NCBI RefSeq assembly: GCF_000473205.1
Contig: NZ_KI421507.1
Span: 779,934-843,933 of the forward strand
Source of the DNA: Pseudophaeobacter arcticus DSM 23566
Lineage (GTDB): Bacteria; Pseudomonadota; Alphaproteobacteria; Rhodobacterales; Rhodobacteraceae
DNA: 64,000 bases
Reading direction: 5' to 3'
The position numbers were made by a program, and so were the translations under genes. How positions within the stretch are numbered: the stretch's first letter is position 1; each line of letters begins with the position of its first letter. The notes under the pieces were generated by a model. It made no database searches. It had not been told where the DNA came from and saw only the letters and a program-made list of their open reading frames with translations. This document shows, in pieces, positions 31,273 through 40,016 of this stretch.

Positions 31273-33051
31273 GTGCCGCCGGTTTTCAGATTTTCTTGCC
31301 CTATGCATACAGTCAAGACACGCTCATTCACCACCCGGCTCACGACGCTTCTGAGAAAGATCTATCCCGATCAGGACGCCAATCTCCTTGCGAGCAAAAT
31401 CGTAGGTGCGTTTTGGCCAGAGGGGCAACAGCCGCGCAAGAGGGGGCGGTTGCCCAGCAACAACCTGTGGACCGAAAAGGACGCGCTGCTGATAACCTAT
31501 GGCAACTCGATCCTGGACGGCGCTCACAAACCATTGGATCTGATGCATGACTTTCTGCTGCGCCGCATGAAGGGCCTGGTCAATGGTGTGCATATTCTGC
31601 CCTTCTTTCCCTTCACCTCTGACGATGGCTTTGCGGTTTCGGATTTCAGGGCGGTAAACCCGCAGCTGGGAGATTGGCCGGACATCAATCGCATCAGCGA
31701 AGATTTTCACCTGATGTCGGATCTGGTTTTGAACCATGTGTCCAGTCAGGGCGCCTGGTTCAATGGCTACCGACAGGGGCAATCTCCCTATGATGGCTTC
31801 TTTTTTGAGGCCTCGCCCGAGGATGACCTGAGCAGCGTTGTCCGCCCGCGCACAACGCCATTGTTGCAGGAGGTCGAGACCGTGAACGGCCCCCGCCATG
31901 TCTGGTGCACTTTTAGTCATGATCAGATTGATCTGGATTTCCGCAACCCCGAGGTCTTGCTAGAGTTCTTGCGCATCATCCGGCTGCATGTGGACAACGG
32001 CGTGCGCATCATCCGGCTGGATGCGGTGGCCTTCTTGTGGAAAGAGGTCGGTACCAGTTCGATCCATCTGCCACAAACCCATGCCATCGTGCAACTGATG
32101 CGACTGCTGTGTGACTACGCGGTTGAGACCATAATTCTGCTCACGGAAACCAATGTGCCCAAGGCCGAAAACCTGAGCTATTTTGGCAATCGCAACGAAG
32201 CCCATGCAATTTACAACTTTCCGCTGCCGCCGCTGATCCTGCATGCTGTGATGTCCGGGTCGGCGCAGTATCTGCGGCGGTGGCAAAGCGGCATGCCACC
32301 TGCCCAGCTGGGATGCGCCTATCTGAATTTCACCGCCAGCCACGATGGGATCGGCATGCGCCCGGTTGAGGGCATCCTGCCAGAGCCGGAACAGGCCAAG
32401 ATGATCAACACGATCAAAGATATCGGTGGGCTTGTCTCGATGCGGGCCCTGCCGGGTGGGGGTGAGACCCCCTATGAGATCAATACCACCTTCTACGAGG
32501 CGACAGGGCAGACATTTGCCGGGGCGGATGCCTATCACCTGGAGCGTTTTTTGTGCTCGCAAACTATTGTGATGTCATTGGAAGGCATCCCTGCCTTCTA
32601 CATTCATTCCATGCTGGCAACGCCGAATGATCACGCCCAGGTGGAACGGCGCGGCATGAACAGGGCGATCAACCGGCACCGCTGGGACTATCCCAGTCTG
32701 AACGCCCTGTTGGATGACCCCAGGTCGGTGCAGGCGCGGGTTCTGGAGGCGTTGTCGCACCGCTTGCGGGTCAGAGCCAAACAGCCCGCCTTTCATCCCA
32801 ATGCCACCCAGTTCACCATGCCGCTGGACAACGCAGTCTTTGGTGTGTGGCGTCAAAGCCTTGACCGGCATCAATCCATCTTTGCCCTGCACAATGTCAG
32901 CAACCAGCCGATGGCGGTGTCGCATATGTCGATGAACCTGATTGACGACGAAACCTGGGTGGATCTGCTGACCGGTGAAGAGATTGATATGATGCAAGAG
33001 GCCATTTCCCTGGCCCCCTATCAATGTCGCTGGATCACCAATCGGGGCTGA
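31273..33051 (+). CDS. GH13_18 sugar phosphorylase, probably glucosylglycerate phosphorylase
   Basis: This 592-residue enzyme of the sucrose-phosphorylase subfamily has a catalytic nucleophile in IIRLDAVAFLWKE, acid/base in IILLTETNVPKAENLSYFG and transition-state stabiliser in NFTASHDGIGMRP. It probably splits glucosylglycerate with phosphate into glucose-1-phosphate and glycerate. The substrate is inferred from the convergent gpgP-gpgS genes. Sucrose or glucosylglycerol phosphorylase is the alternative. The start is GTG at 31273 with GGAGAGG five bases before it; ATG at 31303 lacks a ribosome site. The stop is three bases from that of gpgS. Confidence 0.75.
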   Translation: MPPVFRFSCPMHTVKTRSFTTRLTTLLRKIYPDQDANLLASKIVGAFWPEGQQPRKRGRLPSNNLWTEKDALLITYGNSILDGAHKPLDLMHDFLLRRMKGLVNGVHILPFFPFTSDDGFAVSDFRAVNPQLGDWPDINRISEDFHLMSDLVLNHVSSQGAWFNGYRQGQSPYDGFFFEASPEDDLSSVVRPRTTPLLQEVETVNGPRHVWCTFSHDQIDLDFRNPEVLLEFLRIIRLHVDNGVRIIRLDAVAFLWKEVGTSSIHLPQTHAIVQLMRLLCDYAVETIILLTETNVPKAENLSYFGNRNEAHAIYNFPLPPLILHAVMSGSAQYLRRWQSGMPPAQLGCAYLNFTASHDGIGMRPVEGILPEPEQAKMINTIKDIGGLVSMRALPGGGETPYEINTTFYEATGQTFAGADAYHLERFLCSQTIVMSLEGIPAFYIHSMLATPNDHAQVERRGMNRAINRHRWDYPSLNALLDDPRSVQARVLEALSHRLRVRAKQPAFHPNATQFTMPLDNAVFGVWRQSLDRHQSIFALHNVSNQPMAVSHMSMNLIDDETWVDLLTGEEIDMMQEAISLAPYQCRWITNRG

Positions 33052-33054
33052 GCT

Positions 33055-34275
33055 CTACTGATACTCAGCCTCATCCGCTTTTGCCGCTGCGGTCATATCC
33101 GACAGAAAAGCCGGATCCGCAGAATGGACGCGGTTCCAGGTGGGGATGAAGGGTGTCTCATGGGGGTTTTCAAGAAAGATCTGCCCCGCCCGCATGATGT
33201 TTTCCGCAAACAGCTCGATCGCGCCTTCCTCGGCATGGCGGTCGATCGACAGGCCATTCATTTTGGCATCGTTGTAATAGGCTTCGAGCAGATCAAGCGC
33301 GCAGCGGTAATAGGTGGCCTTGAGCGTTCGAAAGACATTGGGCGTAAACACGGTTCCATCGGCTGCAAGTTTGCGAAAGATCGCTTTGCAGATATCCGTG
33401 GACATCCGGTTCAACCCGGCATTGGCTTGCTGCGGGCTGAGGGACTGGTGTTTGTGATCATAGGCATCGCTGATATCGACCTGACAGACGGCTTTGGGGG
33501 CGAGGTTTCGCCAGGCCTCTGACAAGACACCGATTTCCAAGCCCCAATCAGAGGGGATGCGCAGGTCAGGAAGGATAGAGGTGCGCATGGCAAACTCACC
33601 AGACAGCGGGTAGCGAAAGCTGCGCAGGTAATCGATATAGTCCCGGCTGCCGATCACCCGGTTGAGCGCAATCAGCAAAGGGCTGACCAGCAGGCGGGTC
33701 ACCCGGCCATTGATATTGTTGCCGCCGATCCGCGGATAATAGCCTTTGGCGACTTGATAGGGAAAGTTTGGATTGGCCATTGGATAGACCAGTCGGGCCA
33801 GCATTTCTTTGTTGTAGGTCAAGATATCACAATCATGGATCGCCATGACGGCGCTGTCGGCGCAGCCGATCAGATACCCCAATGAGGCCCAGACATTTTT
33901 GCCCTTGCCCTGTTCAGTTGGAGCCAGCCCCATCGCCTCCAGACGTGCCCCCAGCGCAAGCATGCGCGGGCTGTCGTTCCAGATCACGATATGATTTTGA
34001 CCCAGGCCTTTGAAAAATGTCTTTGCATGGCGAAACTGGGCTTCATTTGCCGCATCCAAGCCAATGATGATCCTGTGCAGATAGCTGACCCTGGCCAGTT
34101 CCGACAGGATATGCGGCATCGCCTGACCTTCGAGTTCAGAATAAAGGCAGGGCAAAATGAGTGAAATTTTTCGGGACTGGGCAAAGACCGAAAGCTCATG
34201 CTCCAATTCATCAGCAGACCGGGTGCGCAGGTTATGCAGCGTTGTGATGTTTCCGTTTTGATGGAAATCGGCCAT
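33055..34275 (-). CDS. gpgS: Glucosyl-3-phosphoglycerate synthase
   Basis: This 406-residue GT81-type glycosyltransferase transfers glucose from an NDP-glucose to 3-phosphoglycerate. Motifs include ISLILPCLYSELEGQAMPHIL near residue 37, GKGKNVWASLGYL, the metal-binding aspartates in VMAIHDCDILTYNK and GEFAMRTSILPDLRIPSDWGLEIGVL. The first residues of the open frame (to 34335) overlap gpgP, so the ATG at 34275 with AGGA at a good distance is used. It follows gpgP by 11 bp and is in the same operon. Confidence 0.85.
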   Translation of the reverse strand: MADFHQNGNITTLHNLRTRSADELEHELSVFAQSRKISLILPCLYSELEGQAMPHILSELARVSYLHRIIIGLDAANEAQFRHAKTFFKGLGQNHIVIWNDSPRMLALGARLEAMGLAPTEQGKGKNVWASLGYLIGCADSAVMAIHDCDILTYNKEMLARLVYPMANPNFPYQVAKGYYPRIGGNNINGRVTRLLVSPLLIALNRVIGSRDYIDYLRSFRYPLSGEFAMRTSILPDLRIPSDWGLEIGVLSEAWRNLAPKAVCQVDISDAYDHKHQSLSPQQANAGLNRMSTDICKAIFRKLAADGTVFTPNVFRTLKATYYRCALDLLEAYYNDAKMNGLSIDRHAEEGAIELFAENIMRAGQIFLENPHETPFIPTWNRVHSADPAFLSDMTAAAKADEAEYQ

Positions 34276-34286
34276 GAGCTTTGATC

Positions 34287-35072
34287 CTACTTCATGTGCA
34301 ACCGGTCGAGCAACTGAAGGACCGCCGTATTCCACCCCACGGGACCTGCCTCTTTGGTGCGTAAAATTTGGCCCCGCGCTTCTCCCTTTAGCAAGGGCAG
34401 TGGGGCGCGATGTGGATTGGTCACGACAACTCCAAAATCCACGTTTTCCAGCATTTGAATATCGTTGGGGGCGTCTCCCAGCGCGATTGTATGCTGTGGC
34501 TGGTAGCTCTGCACAATTTTTAACAGCTGATCGGCCTTATTGCCTCCAAAAGAGAGGGTTAAAAAACGCCCGCCCTGTTGCGCAGTCACGCCTTGTTCCA
34601 AAAGATAGGCAAGGAAGTCTGATCGCTGCTGGGCTGTGCCCAGCCACTGCCCAGGTTCAGAAAACGCACGCTGCTGTGCCAGTTTTGCCTGTGGTAACGC
34701 CAGGCCGGTCATCTCGGCCAGCTGATCGGCGGTCACATCGCCAAAGCCGCGAAAACACCTGCGAAGCGGGCCGGGCAGCCCGTCAAGAACAGATCGCACC
34801 GCCTGATAGTGCGCAGCCTGTTGCACGCATTTACCGTGGGGAGAGAGAATGCCAGCGCCATTTTCAACAATGGCCGGCCAGTCTTCCAGCTCCAGATCCG
34901 ACCGCAGGGCGCCAATTTCAGCGGCGGTTTTGCTACTCGCCAGGACAACCGCAGTGGACAGGCGTTGCAGCGCTGTCAGCGCCTGTTGCGCAGCGTCCCA
35001 CCGATAGGTGACGTGGTCAATCAATGTGCCATCCAGGTCGGTAAAGACCATCAAACGGTGCAGGTTTGTCAT
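34287..35072 (-). CDS. gpgP: Glucosyl-/mannosyl-3-phosphoglycerate phosphatase (HAD-IIB)
   Basis: This 261-residue HAD phosphatase has motif I in VFTDLDGTLID, motif II in VVLASSKTAAEI and motif IV in IALGDAPNDIQMLENVDFG. It belongs to the MPGP/YedP group that dephosphorylates hexosyl-3-phosphoglycerate. With gpgS directly downstream, the substrate is most likely glucosyl-3-phosphoglycerate, giving the osmolyte glucosylglycerate. The ATG at 35072 has AGGA upstream. It is the first gene of the operon. Confidence 0.85.
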   Translation of the reverse strand: MTNLHRLMVFTDLDGTLIDHVTYRWDAAQQALTALQRLSTAVVLASSKTAAEIGALRSDLELEDWPAIVENGAGILSPHGKCVQQAAHYQAVRSVLDGLPGPLRRCFRGFGDVTADQLAEMTGLALPQAKLAQQRAFSEPGQWLGTAQQRSDFLAYLLEQGVTAQQGGRFLTLSFGGNKADQLLKIVQSYQPQHTIALGDAPNDIQMLENVDFGVVVTNPHRAPLPLLKGEARGQILRTKEAGPVGWNTAVLQLLDRLHMK

Positions 35073-35256
35073 ATGATATTTATGTCCTGCTGCTGAAATC
35101 AGGACAAGGCGGCGCAGGTCGGCAACGGAATTTTGGCGCACTCAATGCGACCAGCGATGATTTTTTAGACCGACAAAGCAGTCTGACCAACACAAGCTTC
35201 AGGTTTCGCCTTCCTCTGCATCATGTGTGAAGAGCCGCTAGACCCTACATTTGGTT

Positions 35257-36309
35257 TCAGTCCGTGGCCGCAGTCTTTGGTGCACCGGATTTTCTGAACT
35301 CGACAGGAGTTTGTCCGTAGACCCGTTGAAATTCACGATAGAAATTGGACCGAGACAGGAAACCGGACTGCGCCGCGATAATGGCGACGCTATCTTGCCC
35401 CTGCATCAGCATCTTGGCCGCGTGTTCCACCCGAAAATCATTCACGTATTGAGACACATTCTTACCCTTTTCGCGGTTGATCGCAGCGGAAAGAGTCCGC
35501 ACAGGCAGATGAAGACGCCTTGCAAGTCGCTGAACGGTAATATCCGGATCAAGGTATAGCTGATCTTGCCGCATCAGAGCGCCCAAGCCCGCTTCGATCT
35601 CTGTGTCACGTCCACTGGTGGAAGGTGTTGCGGGTTTTGCGGCCTGAGGGCTGTTGAGCATCCTGGGGATCGTGATCAGGGCAGCTAGCGTGAAAACGAT
35701 AAGCGGAACGGAGCCATAAGAGATCAATTTTGCTGCGTGGGCCCCTCGGTTCAGCATAAAATCCAGAGCAATTGCAGTGTCCAGAAACAGAACAAAGACA
35801 AGGATACCAGCGCCTCGCAATATCCCGTTGGAAAGCCCGCGCGACACCTCGACATGCGCATAGCTCAGCGCGTCGGGCCCCTTTCGCCAAAGCAAATATA
35901 ACGCCACAAGATAGAACAGATAGCTGCCACTGATCAGCCAATCTATCCGGCCCAGACCGTCAGACACCGTCCAGAATATCCCTAAGATCACCACAGGAAC
36001 AGCAAGATGAAGCAAGGTGAGCCTGCGAAACCTGCTGGCGCCAACGGTTAATGACACAAAGCTCAAATAGATCATCGGGCCAAGAAACAGCGGCAAGGCG
36101 CGTTGCACCGGGATCAACTGATCCACGCCATAGCCAAACCTCAGCCCCACCAGAATCGCTTCTAGGGCGCACAGTCCGAGCAGCCCAGCAAACATGACAT
36201 TTGCCCTGCGGGGGCCAAGTTCCAACCCCCAAACCATGACTGCGACGCCCACGAACAAGGTGGCCGTCATTAACGGCAGTGGGAAATTGACCATAATCGG
36301 GTCGACCAT
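35257..36309 (-). CDS. AraC family regulator with N-terminal membrane domain
   Basis: This 350-residue protein has about seven hydrophobic helices (residues 5-215), then a C-terminal AraC HTH domain (about 245-340): LYLDPDITVQRLARRLHLPVRTLSAAINREKG and IAAQSGFLSRSNFYREFQRVYGQTPVEFR. It is therefore a membrane-bound one-component regulator. The ATG at 36309 is preferred because the longer open frame runs through the promoter region; 36294 is an alternative. It is divergent from a secreted alpha/beta hydrolase, which it probably controls. Confidence 0.82.
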   Translation of the reverse strand: MVDPIMVNFPLPLMTATLFVGVAVMVWGLELGPRRANVMFAGLLGLCALEAILVGLRFGYGVDQLIPVQRALPLFLGPMIYLSFVSLTVGASRFRRLTLLHLAVPVVILGIFWTVSDGLGRIDWLISGSYLFYLVALYLLWRKGPDALSYAHVEVSRGLSNGILRGAGILVFVLFLDTAIALDFMLNRGAHAAKLISYGSVPLIVFTLAALITIPRMLNSPQAAKPATPSTSGRDTEIEAGLGALMRQDQLYLDPDITVQRLARRLHLPVRTLSAAINREKGKNVSQYVNDFRVEHAAKMLMQGQDSVAIIAAQSGFLSRSNFYREFQRVYGQTPVEFRKSGAPKTAATD

Positions 36310-36310
36310 C

Positions 36311-36355
36311 TGTCCTCTTTCTGTCCTGACCTGTCCTGCATCGTGATTGAGGACA
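36311..36355. promoter_or_regulatory. TGTCCT repeat array in the araC/hydrolase divergent promoter
   Basis: TGTCCT occurs at 36311, 36322 and 36332, with an inverted copy AGGACA at 36350-36355. The direct copies are spaced 11 and 10 bp apart, that is, about one helical turn, as expected for an AraC-type operator. It lies directly upstream of the AraC start codon. Confidence 0.5.
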
Positions 36356-36437
36356 GCTATAAAGGGCGCGCTGCGTTGCTTCAACTTGATGGGACACTCA
36401 CGTTCACCAGCATCAAGTAACAAAACAGGAGCCTCCA

Positions 36438-37469
36438 ATGAAACTCATCCTCTCAACTGTGTTTGCGGTCGTCGTCGGCTACGCCGTCGCAGCGTCGGAA
36501 CAAACCTATTATCCCGCTCTGACCGATCTGCACATCTCCGATCCAGCGGGGCAGCGCGATCTCGATGGGCTATTGTGGTATCCAACCGAGGCATCCGCAC
36601 CTTTGACATATGACTTTGAAAGCAAGGTCTGGGTCGGCACGCAGGTTGTAAGGGATGCAAGCCCGGCGCCAGGTCGATTTCCGCTTGTTGTCCTCTCTCA
36701 TGGGATGTTCGGAAATGCGCTGAACCAGGCGTGGCTGGCCGGGGCCCTGGCTAAACGGGGCTTTGTGGTGGCTGCGATCAGCCATCCGGGAACCTCGACA
36801 TGGTCCCGCGACCCCGACCAGCGACGACAGCTTTGGGAGCGGCCAAAAGATATCTCGCGCGTCATTGACCACGCAATTCTGTCACCTCAGCTGACCGAGG
36901 TCATTGATCACGACAGGATCTTCATGGCTGGTCATTCTTTGGGCGGTTTCACGGCCGCCGCCCTGGCAGGGGGGCGCTATGACGCTGCAAAGCTGAAGCG
37001 CTTTTGTGACGAGGTTTCAGGCGAACTGGCATGTGGCATTCTGAACGACTGGAAGGTTGCTCAAACCCCCGAGGACCGTGCCGAGATGGAAGCGGATCTG
37101 TCCGATGCCCGGATCAGCGCATTCGCGATATTTGATCTTGGCGGAACACAGAGCTTTTCCCAGGCCAGCCTGCGCAATATTGATCGTCCGGTGTTGGTGT
37201 TTGGCGCGCCAATCATGAATTCAGGCCTCACACTGGACATTGAATCCCGGACTTTGGTTGATCTGCTGCCGTCAGAAACCGCCAGATATATTGAACCACA
37301 AACCCTGTCTCATTTTGACTTTCTGGGGCAATGCAAACCAGGTGGGTTGGAACTGCTTGCAAAAGAAATACCGGGGGATGAGATCATTTGCGTGAATGGC
37401 GGAGCCGAGCGTGCAGCGCAGCATGACATGATTGTCGATGAGGTCGTCAAATTCTTCTCCTTGCAATAA
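36438..37469 (+). CDS. Secreted alpha/beta hydrolase (dienelactone hydrolase/PAF-acetylhydrolase-like)
   Basis: This 343-residue protein has a signal peptide (ILSTVFAVVVGYAVAAS) and a periplasmic alpha/beta hydrolase. The nucleophile elbow is FMAGHSLGGFTAAAL, with the oxyanion loop in PLVVLSHGMFGNALNQ and a late His in LSHFDFLG. It resembles the PAF-acetylhydrolase/dienelactone type that also acts on small esters. The natural substrate is unknown. AGGAG precedes the ATG, and a strong hairpin ends the gene. Confidence 0.82.
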   Translation: MKLILSTVFAVVVGYAVAASEQTYYPALTDLHISDPAGQRDLDGLLWYPTEASAPLTYDFESKVWVGTQVVRDASPAPGRFPLVVLSHGMFGNALNQAWLAGALAKRGFVVAAISHPGTSTWSRDPDQRRQLWERPKDISRVIDHAILSPQLTEVIDHDRIFMAGHSLGGFTAAALAGGRYDAAKLKRFCDEVSGELACGILNDWKVAQTPEDRAEMEADLSDARISAFAIFDLGGTQSFSQASLRNIDRPVLVFGAPIMNSGLTLDIESRTLVDLLPSETARYIEPQTLSHFDFLGQCKPGGLELLAKEIPGDEIICVNGGAERAAQHDMIVDEVVKFFSLQ

Positions 37470-37490
37470 GGCAACAAGGCAATAAGACTG

Positions 37491-37534
37491 AGAGCCCGAC
37501 CGAAGCACTCCTGTGGATGCTCCGGTCGGGCTCT
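37491..37534 (+). terminator. Terminator-like hairpin after the hydrolase
   Basis: AGAGCCCGACCG (37491-37502) pairs perfectly with CGGTCGGGCTCT (37523-37534) over 12 bp, 21 bp after the hydrolase stop. Only a short T-rich tail follows. The rest of the gap to phoD (to 37828) holds the PHO box and no gene. Confidence 0.75.
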
Positions 37535-37739
37535 TGGTTCACAGCTCACGGCTTCACGAAGACTGCCACCCTGACAAAACTGACATTGGCTTGGTCGCAG
37601 AAAGCGCAGGCATTGGGCGCGACGGGGGCTTGTGGCGGTGATCCTTCAAGGGCGAAGGCCCGCTGCGCGCATATGAAGGACACATATTAAGGACCTGGCA
37701 GATCGTGTCCGTAGATCGCTGTCACGCAGATATCTGTGA

Positions 37740-37768
37740 AGTTCATTTAACTTTCATATCACTGTCAA
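37740..37768 (+). promoter_or_regulatory. PHO box upstream of phoD
   Basis: Three half-sites, AGTTCAT (37740), CTTTCAT (37751) and CTGTCAA (37762), each start 11 bp after the last with four-base AT-rich spacers. This is the pattern bound by PhoB (direct repeats of CTGTCAT-like heptamers). It ends 60 bp before the phoD ATG, so phoD should be induced by phosphate limitation. Confidence 0.75.
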
Positions 37769-37828
37769 TGAGCTGAAACCTGCACCGCGCTAAGCATCGG
37801 CATCACATCTGATTAGGATCACATTCCC

Positions 37829-39364
37829 ATGCCTCGCATTACATTTACGCGCCGCCAAGCGCTTTTGGGCACGGCTGCACTTTCTGCAACCGTTGCCATG
37901 CCGTCCCTTTCGAGGGCGCAGTCGCGTCCACTGATCACCCATGGCATTATGTCTGGTGATGTCGCCCATGATGGCGCGGTCATTTGGAGCCGCGCTGACC
38001 GTGAGGCCAAGATGCTTGTCGAATGGGCCACGACGGAAAGTATGACAGACGCGCGTGCTGTTCCCGCATTGGCCGTTGGCACGCCAACCGATTACACAGG
38101 CAAGCTGGCGCTTACCGGCCTGCCAAGCGATCAGGATATTTTTTACCGCGTAACAATGTCCGATCTTACAGACGGTACACTTTCAGAGCCAATGACCGGC
38201 ACATTCCGGACCGCGCCCATGGGCAACCGGGACATCAGTTTTGTTTGGTCTGGCGACACGGCTGGTCAGGGTTGGGGCATCGACGAAGATCGCGGCGGCA
38301 TGACCACCTATGCGACGATGAACAGCCACGCGCCGGACTTCTTCCTGCATTCCGGTGACACGGTCTACGCCGATGGTCCGTTGCAAGAAGAAGTTGCACT
38401 CGACGACGGCTCGATCTGGAAAAACATCGTCACACCTGCCAAGATGAAAGTGGCTGAGACCCTGGACGAATTCCGCGGCCAGCATTTGTACAACTACATG
38501 GATAAAAACGTGCAGGCGTTTAATGCCTCTGTGCCAATGATTTCTCAATGGGACGACCACGAAGTCACAAATAACTGGTATCCTAATGAGATGTTGACTG
38601 CGGATGACCGTTATACGGAGAAATCACTGCAGGTTCTTTCGGCCCGTTCCGCACGCGCATTCCACGAAATGATGCCAACCCGACAGGTTCTGTCAGAACC
38701 GATGCGGGTGTATCGCAGGGTGTCCTACGGTCCGTTGCTCGATATTTTTGTGATCGACATGCGCACCTATCGCGGCGACAACACGGCAAACACCGAGGCC
38801 GAAGGCACCCCGTTCCTGGGCGCGGAGCAGCTTGCCTGGCTGAAACGCGAGATGGTGAATTCCACCGCAACATGGAAGATCATCGCGGCCGACATGCCAA
38901 TTGGCATGATGGTACGGGATGGCGACAACATGGAAAACAGCGCAAACGGCGATGGCCCCGTCTTGGGCCGTGAAAAGGATGTCGCCGCAATCCTGTCGTT
39001 CATTAAAACCGCTGAAATCACCAACACCGTGTGGCTCACGGCAGATGTGCATTACACCGCAGCCCATCACTATTCGCCCGACCGCGCTGTTTTTCAGGAG
39101 TTTGAGCCGTTCTGGGAATTTGTCTCCGGTCCATTGCATGCCGGTACATTCGGACCCTCCGAATACGACAACACCTTTGGTCCCGAAGTGCGCTTTGCAA
39201 AGCACCCTGAAGACGGGCAAGCCAACCTGCCACCAAGCGACGGGCTGCAGTTCTTTGGCAAAGTCGACATCGCGGCAAATACGGGCGTGATGACTGTCCG
39301 CTTGATGGACAGCGCAGATGTGGAGCTTTGGTCAGTTGAGCTAGAGCCCAAGATCTCTGTCTGA
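37829..39364 (+). CDS. phoD: PhoD-type alkaline phosphatase, Tat-exported
   Basis: This 511-residue protein starts with a Tat signal (FTRRQALLGTAALSA). A PhoD N-terminal domain (ITHGIMSGDVAHDGAVIWSRAD) is followed by the metallophosphatase core with ligands in FVWSGDTAGQG, FFLHSGDTVYADG, QWDDHEVTNNWYP and WLTADVHYTAAHHYSP. PhoD enzymes need calcium and iron and hydrolyse phosphate mono- and diesters in the periplasm or outside the cell. The PHO box upstream fits this role. Confidence 0.93.
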   Translation: MPRITFTRRQALLGTAALSATVAMPSLSRAQSRPLITHGIMSGDVAHDGAVIWSRADREAKMLVEWATTESMTDARAVPALAVGTPTDYTGKLALTGLPSDQDIFYRVTMSDLTDGTLSEPMTGTFRTAPMGNRDISFVWSGDTAGQGWGIDEDRGGMTTYATMNSHAPDFFLHSGDTVYADGPLQEEVALDDGSIWKNIVTPAKMKVAETLDEFRGQHLYNYMDKNVQAFNASVPMISQWDDHEVTNNWYPNEMLTADDRYTEKSLQVLSARSARAFHEMMPTRQVLSEPMRVYRRVSYGPLLDIFVIDMRTYRGDNTANTEAEGTPFLGAEQLAWLKREMVNSTATWKIIAADMPIGMMVRDGDNMENSANGDGPVLGREKDVAAILSFIKTAEITNTVWLTADVHYTAAHHYSPDRAVFQEFEPFWEFVSGPLHAGTFGPSEYDNTFGPEVRFAKHPEDGQANLPPSDGLQFFGKVDIAANTGVMTVRLMDSADVELWSVELEPKISV

Positions 39365-39687
39365 CCTGTCCAAGAGTGAGGTGGCCTGCCTGGGCCACCT
39401 CAAACAATCAAGGGCAGCGCCTGTGTTCAACAAATGTAGCCCAACGGCCTGAGCATGTGTTGAAAATTGCCGAGTACTTTGTAAAAGCCGACTTTTGCTG
39501 CGTTGCAATTGGGGCGCACTCCGGGCGCTCAACCGGATTTTGCGGCGTCTGGCCTGAACCGGTCATCGGCAATCTGGATTCTGCTATAGGCCCTCTTTGC
39601 ATCCCATTTGGGGCTGCGGCGGCAAACTCAGACATGCGCTACGCTGATTGAGCAGCCAATGGGGGCAATTGGTGGATTTGCCGCCCC
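39365..39687. other. Gene-free, decayed-looking stretch after phoD
   Basis: About 320 bp with short open frames but no start, ribosome site or recognisable product. A segment near 39488-39540 (GCCGACTTTTGCTGCGTTG and onward) loosely resembles one at 49400-49450. No terminator for phoD stands out. Confidence 0.4.
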
Positions 39688-39990
39688 TTAGAAGTGGGCT
39701 TTTTCAAGCCGGGCGGGAACCTGCAAGATCAAATCACCCAGCCTGTTTGCTTCTTCGCGCGACAACCCGCCACCAGGCTCATCGAACGTCACGATCTTGG
39801 ATGTGCCAACAAGACAACGGGCCAGGTCGGTGACCCGCCATTCGCAAACGTCATGACATAGCGCAGACAGGCCGGATCGCATCTCGCCAAGACAGCGCGG
39901 CGGAACGGTTCGGATAGGGGCGGTCAGTAAAGGTGGCGAACGCCACAGGGCTAGCACAAAATCGCCTCGCGTTTGGATAGAGGGTCTCAC
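39688..39990 (-). pseudogene. Fragment of an ABC transporter ATPase (LivG/UrtD-like)
   Basis: The open frame encodes what looks like the second half of an ABC ATPase: a degenerate signature region (ALCHDVCEWRVTDLARCL), then a Walker B-like KIVTFDEPGGGLS and EEANRLGDLIL. The first half with Walker A is missing, and LSGGQ- or HG-type signature residues are altered. It is therefore read as a remnant of a branched-chain amino acid or urea-type transporter ATPase. It sits 26 bp from the end of kdgK and downstream of it on the same strand. Confidence 0.5.
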
Positions 39991-40016
39991 ATTGAAGCGT
40001 TCCGATGTGCCTGTCG

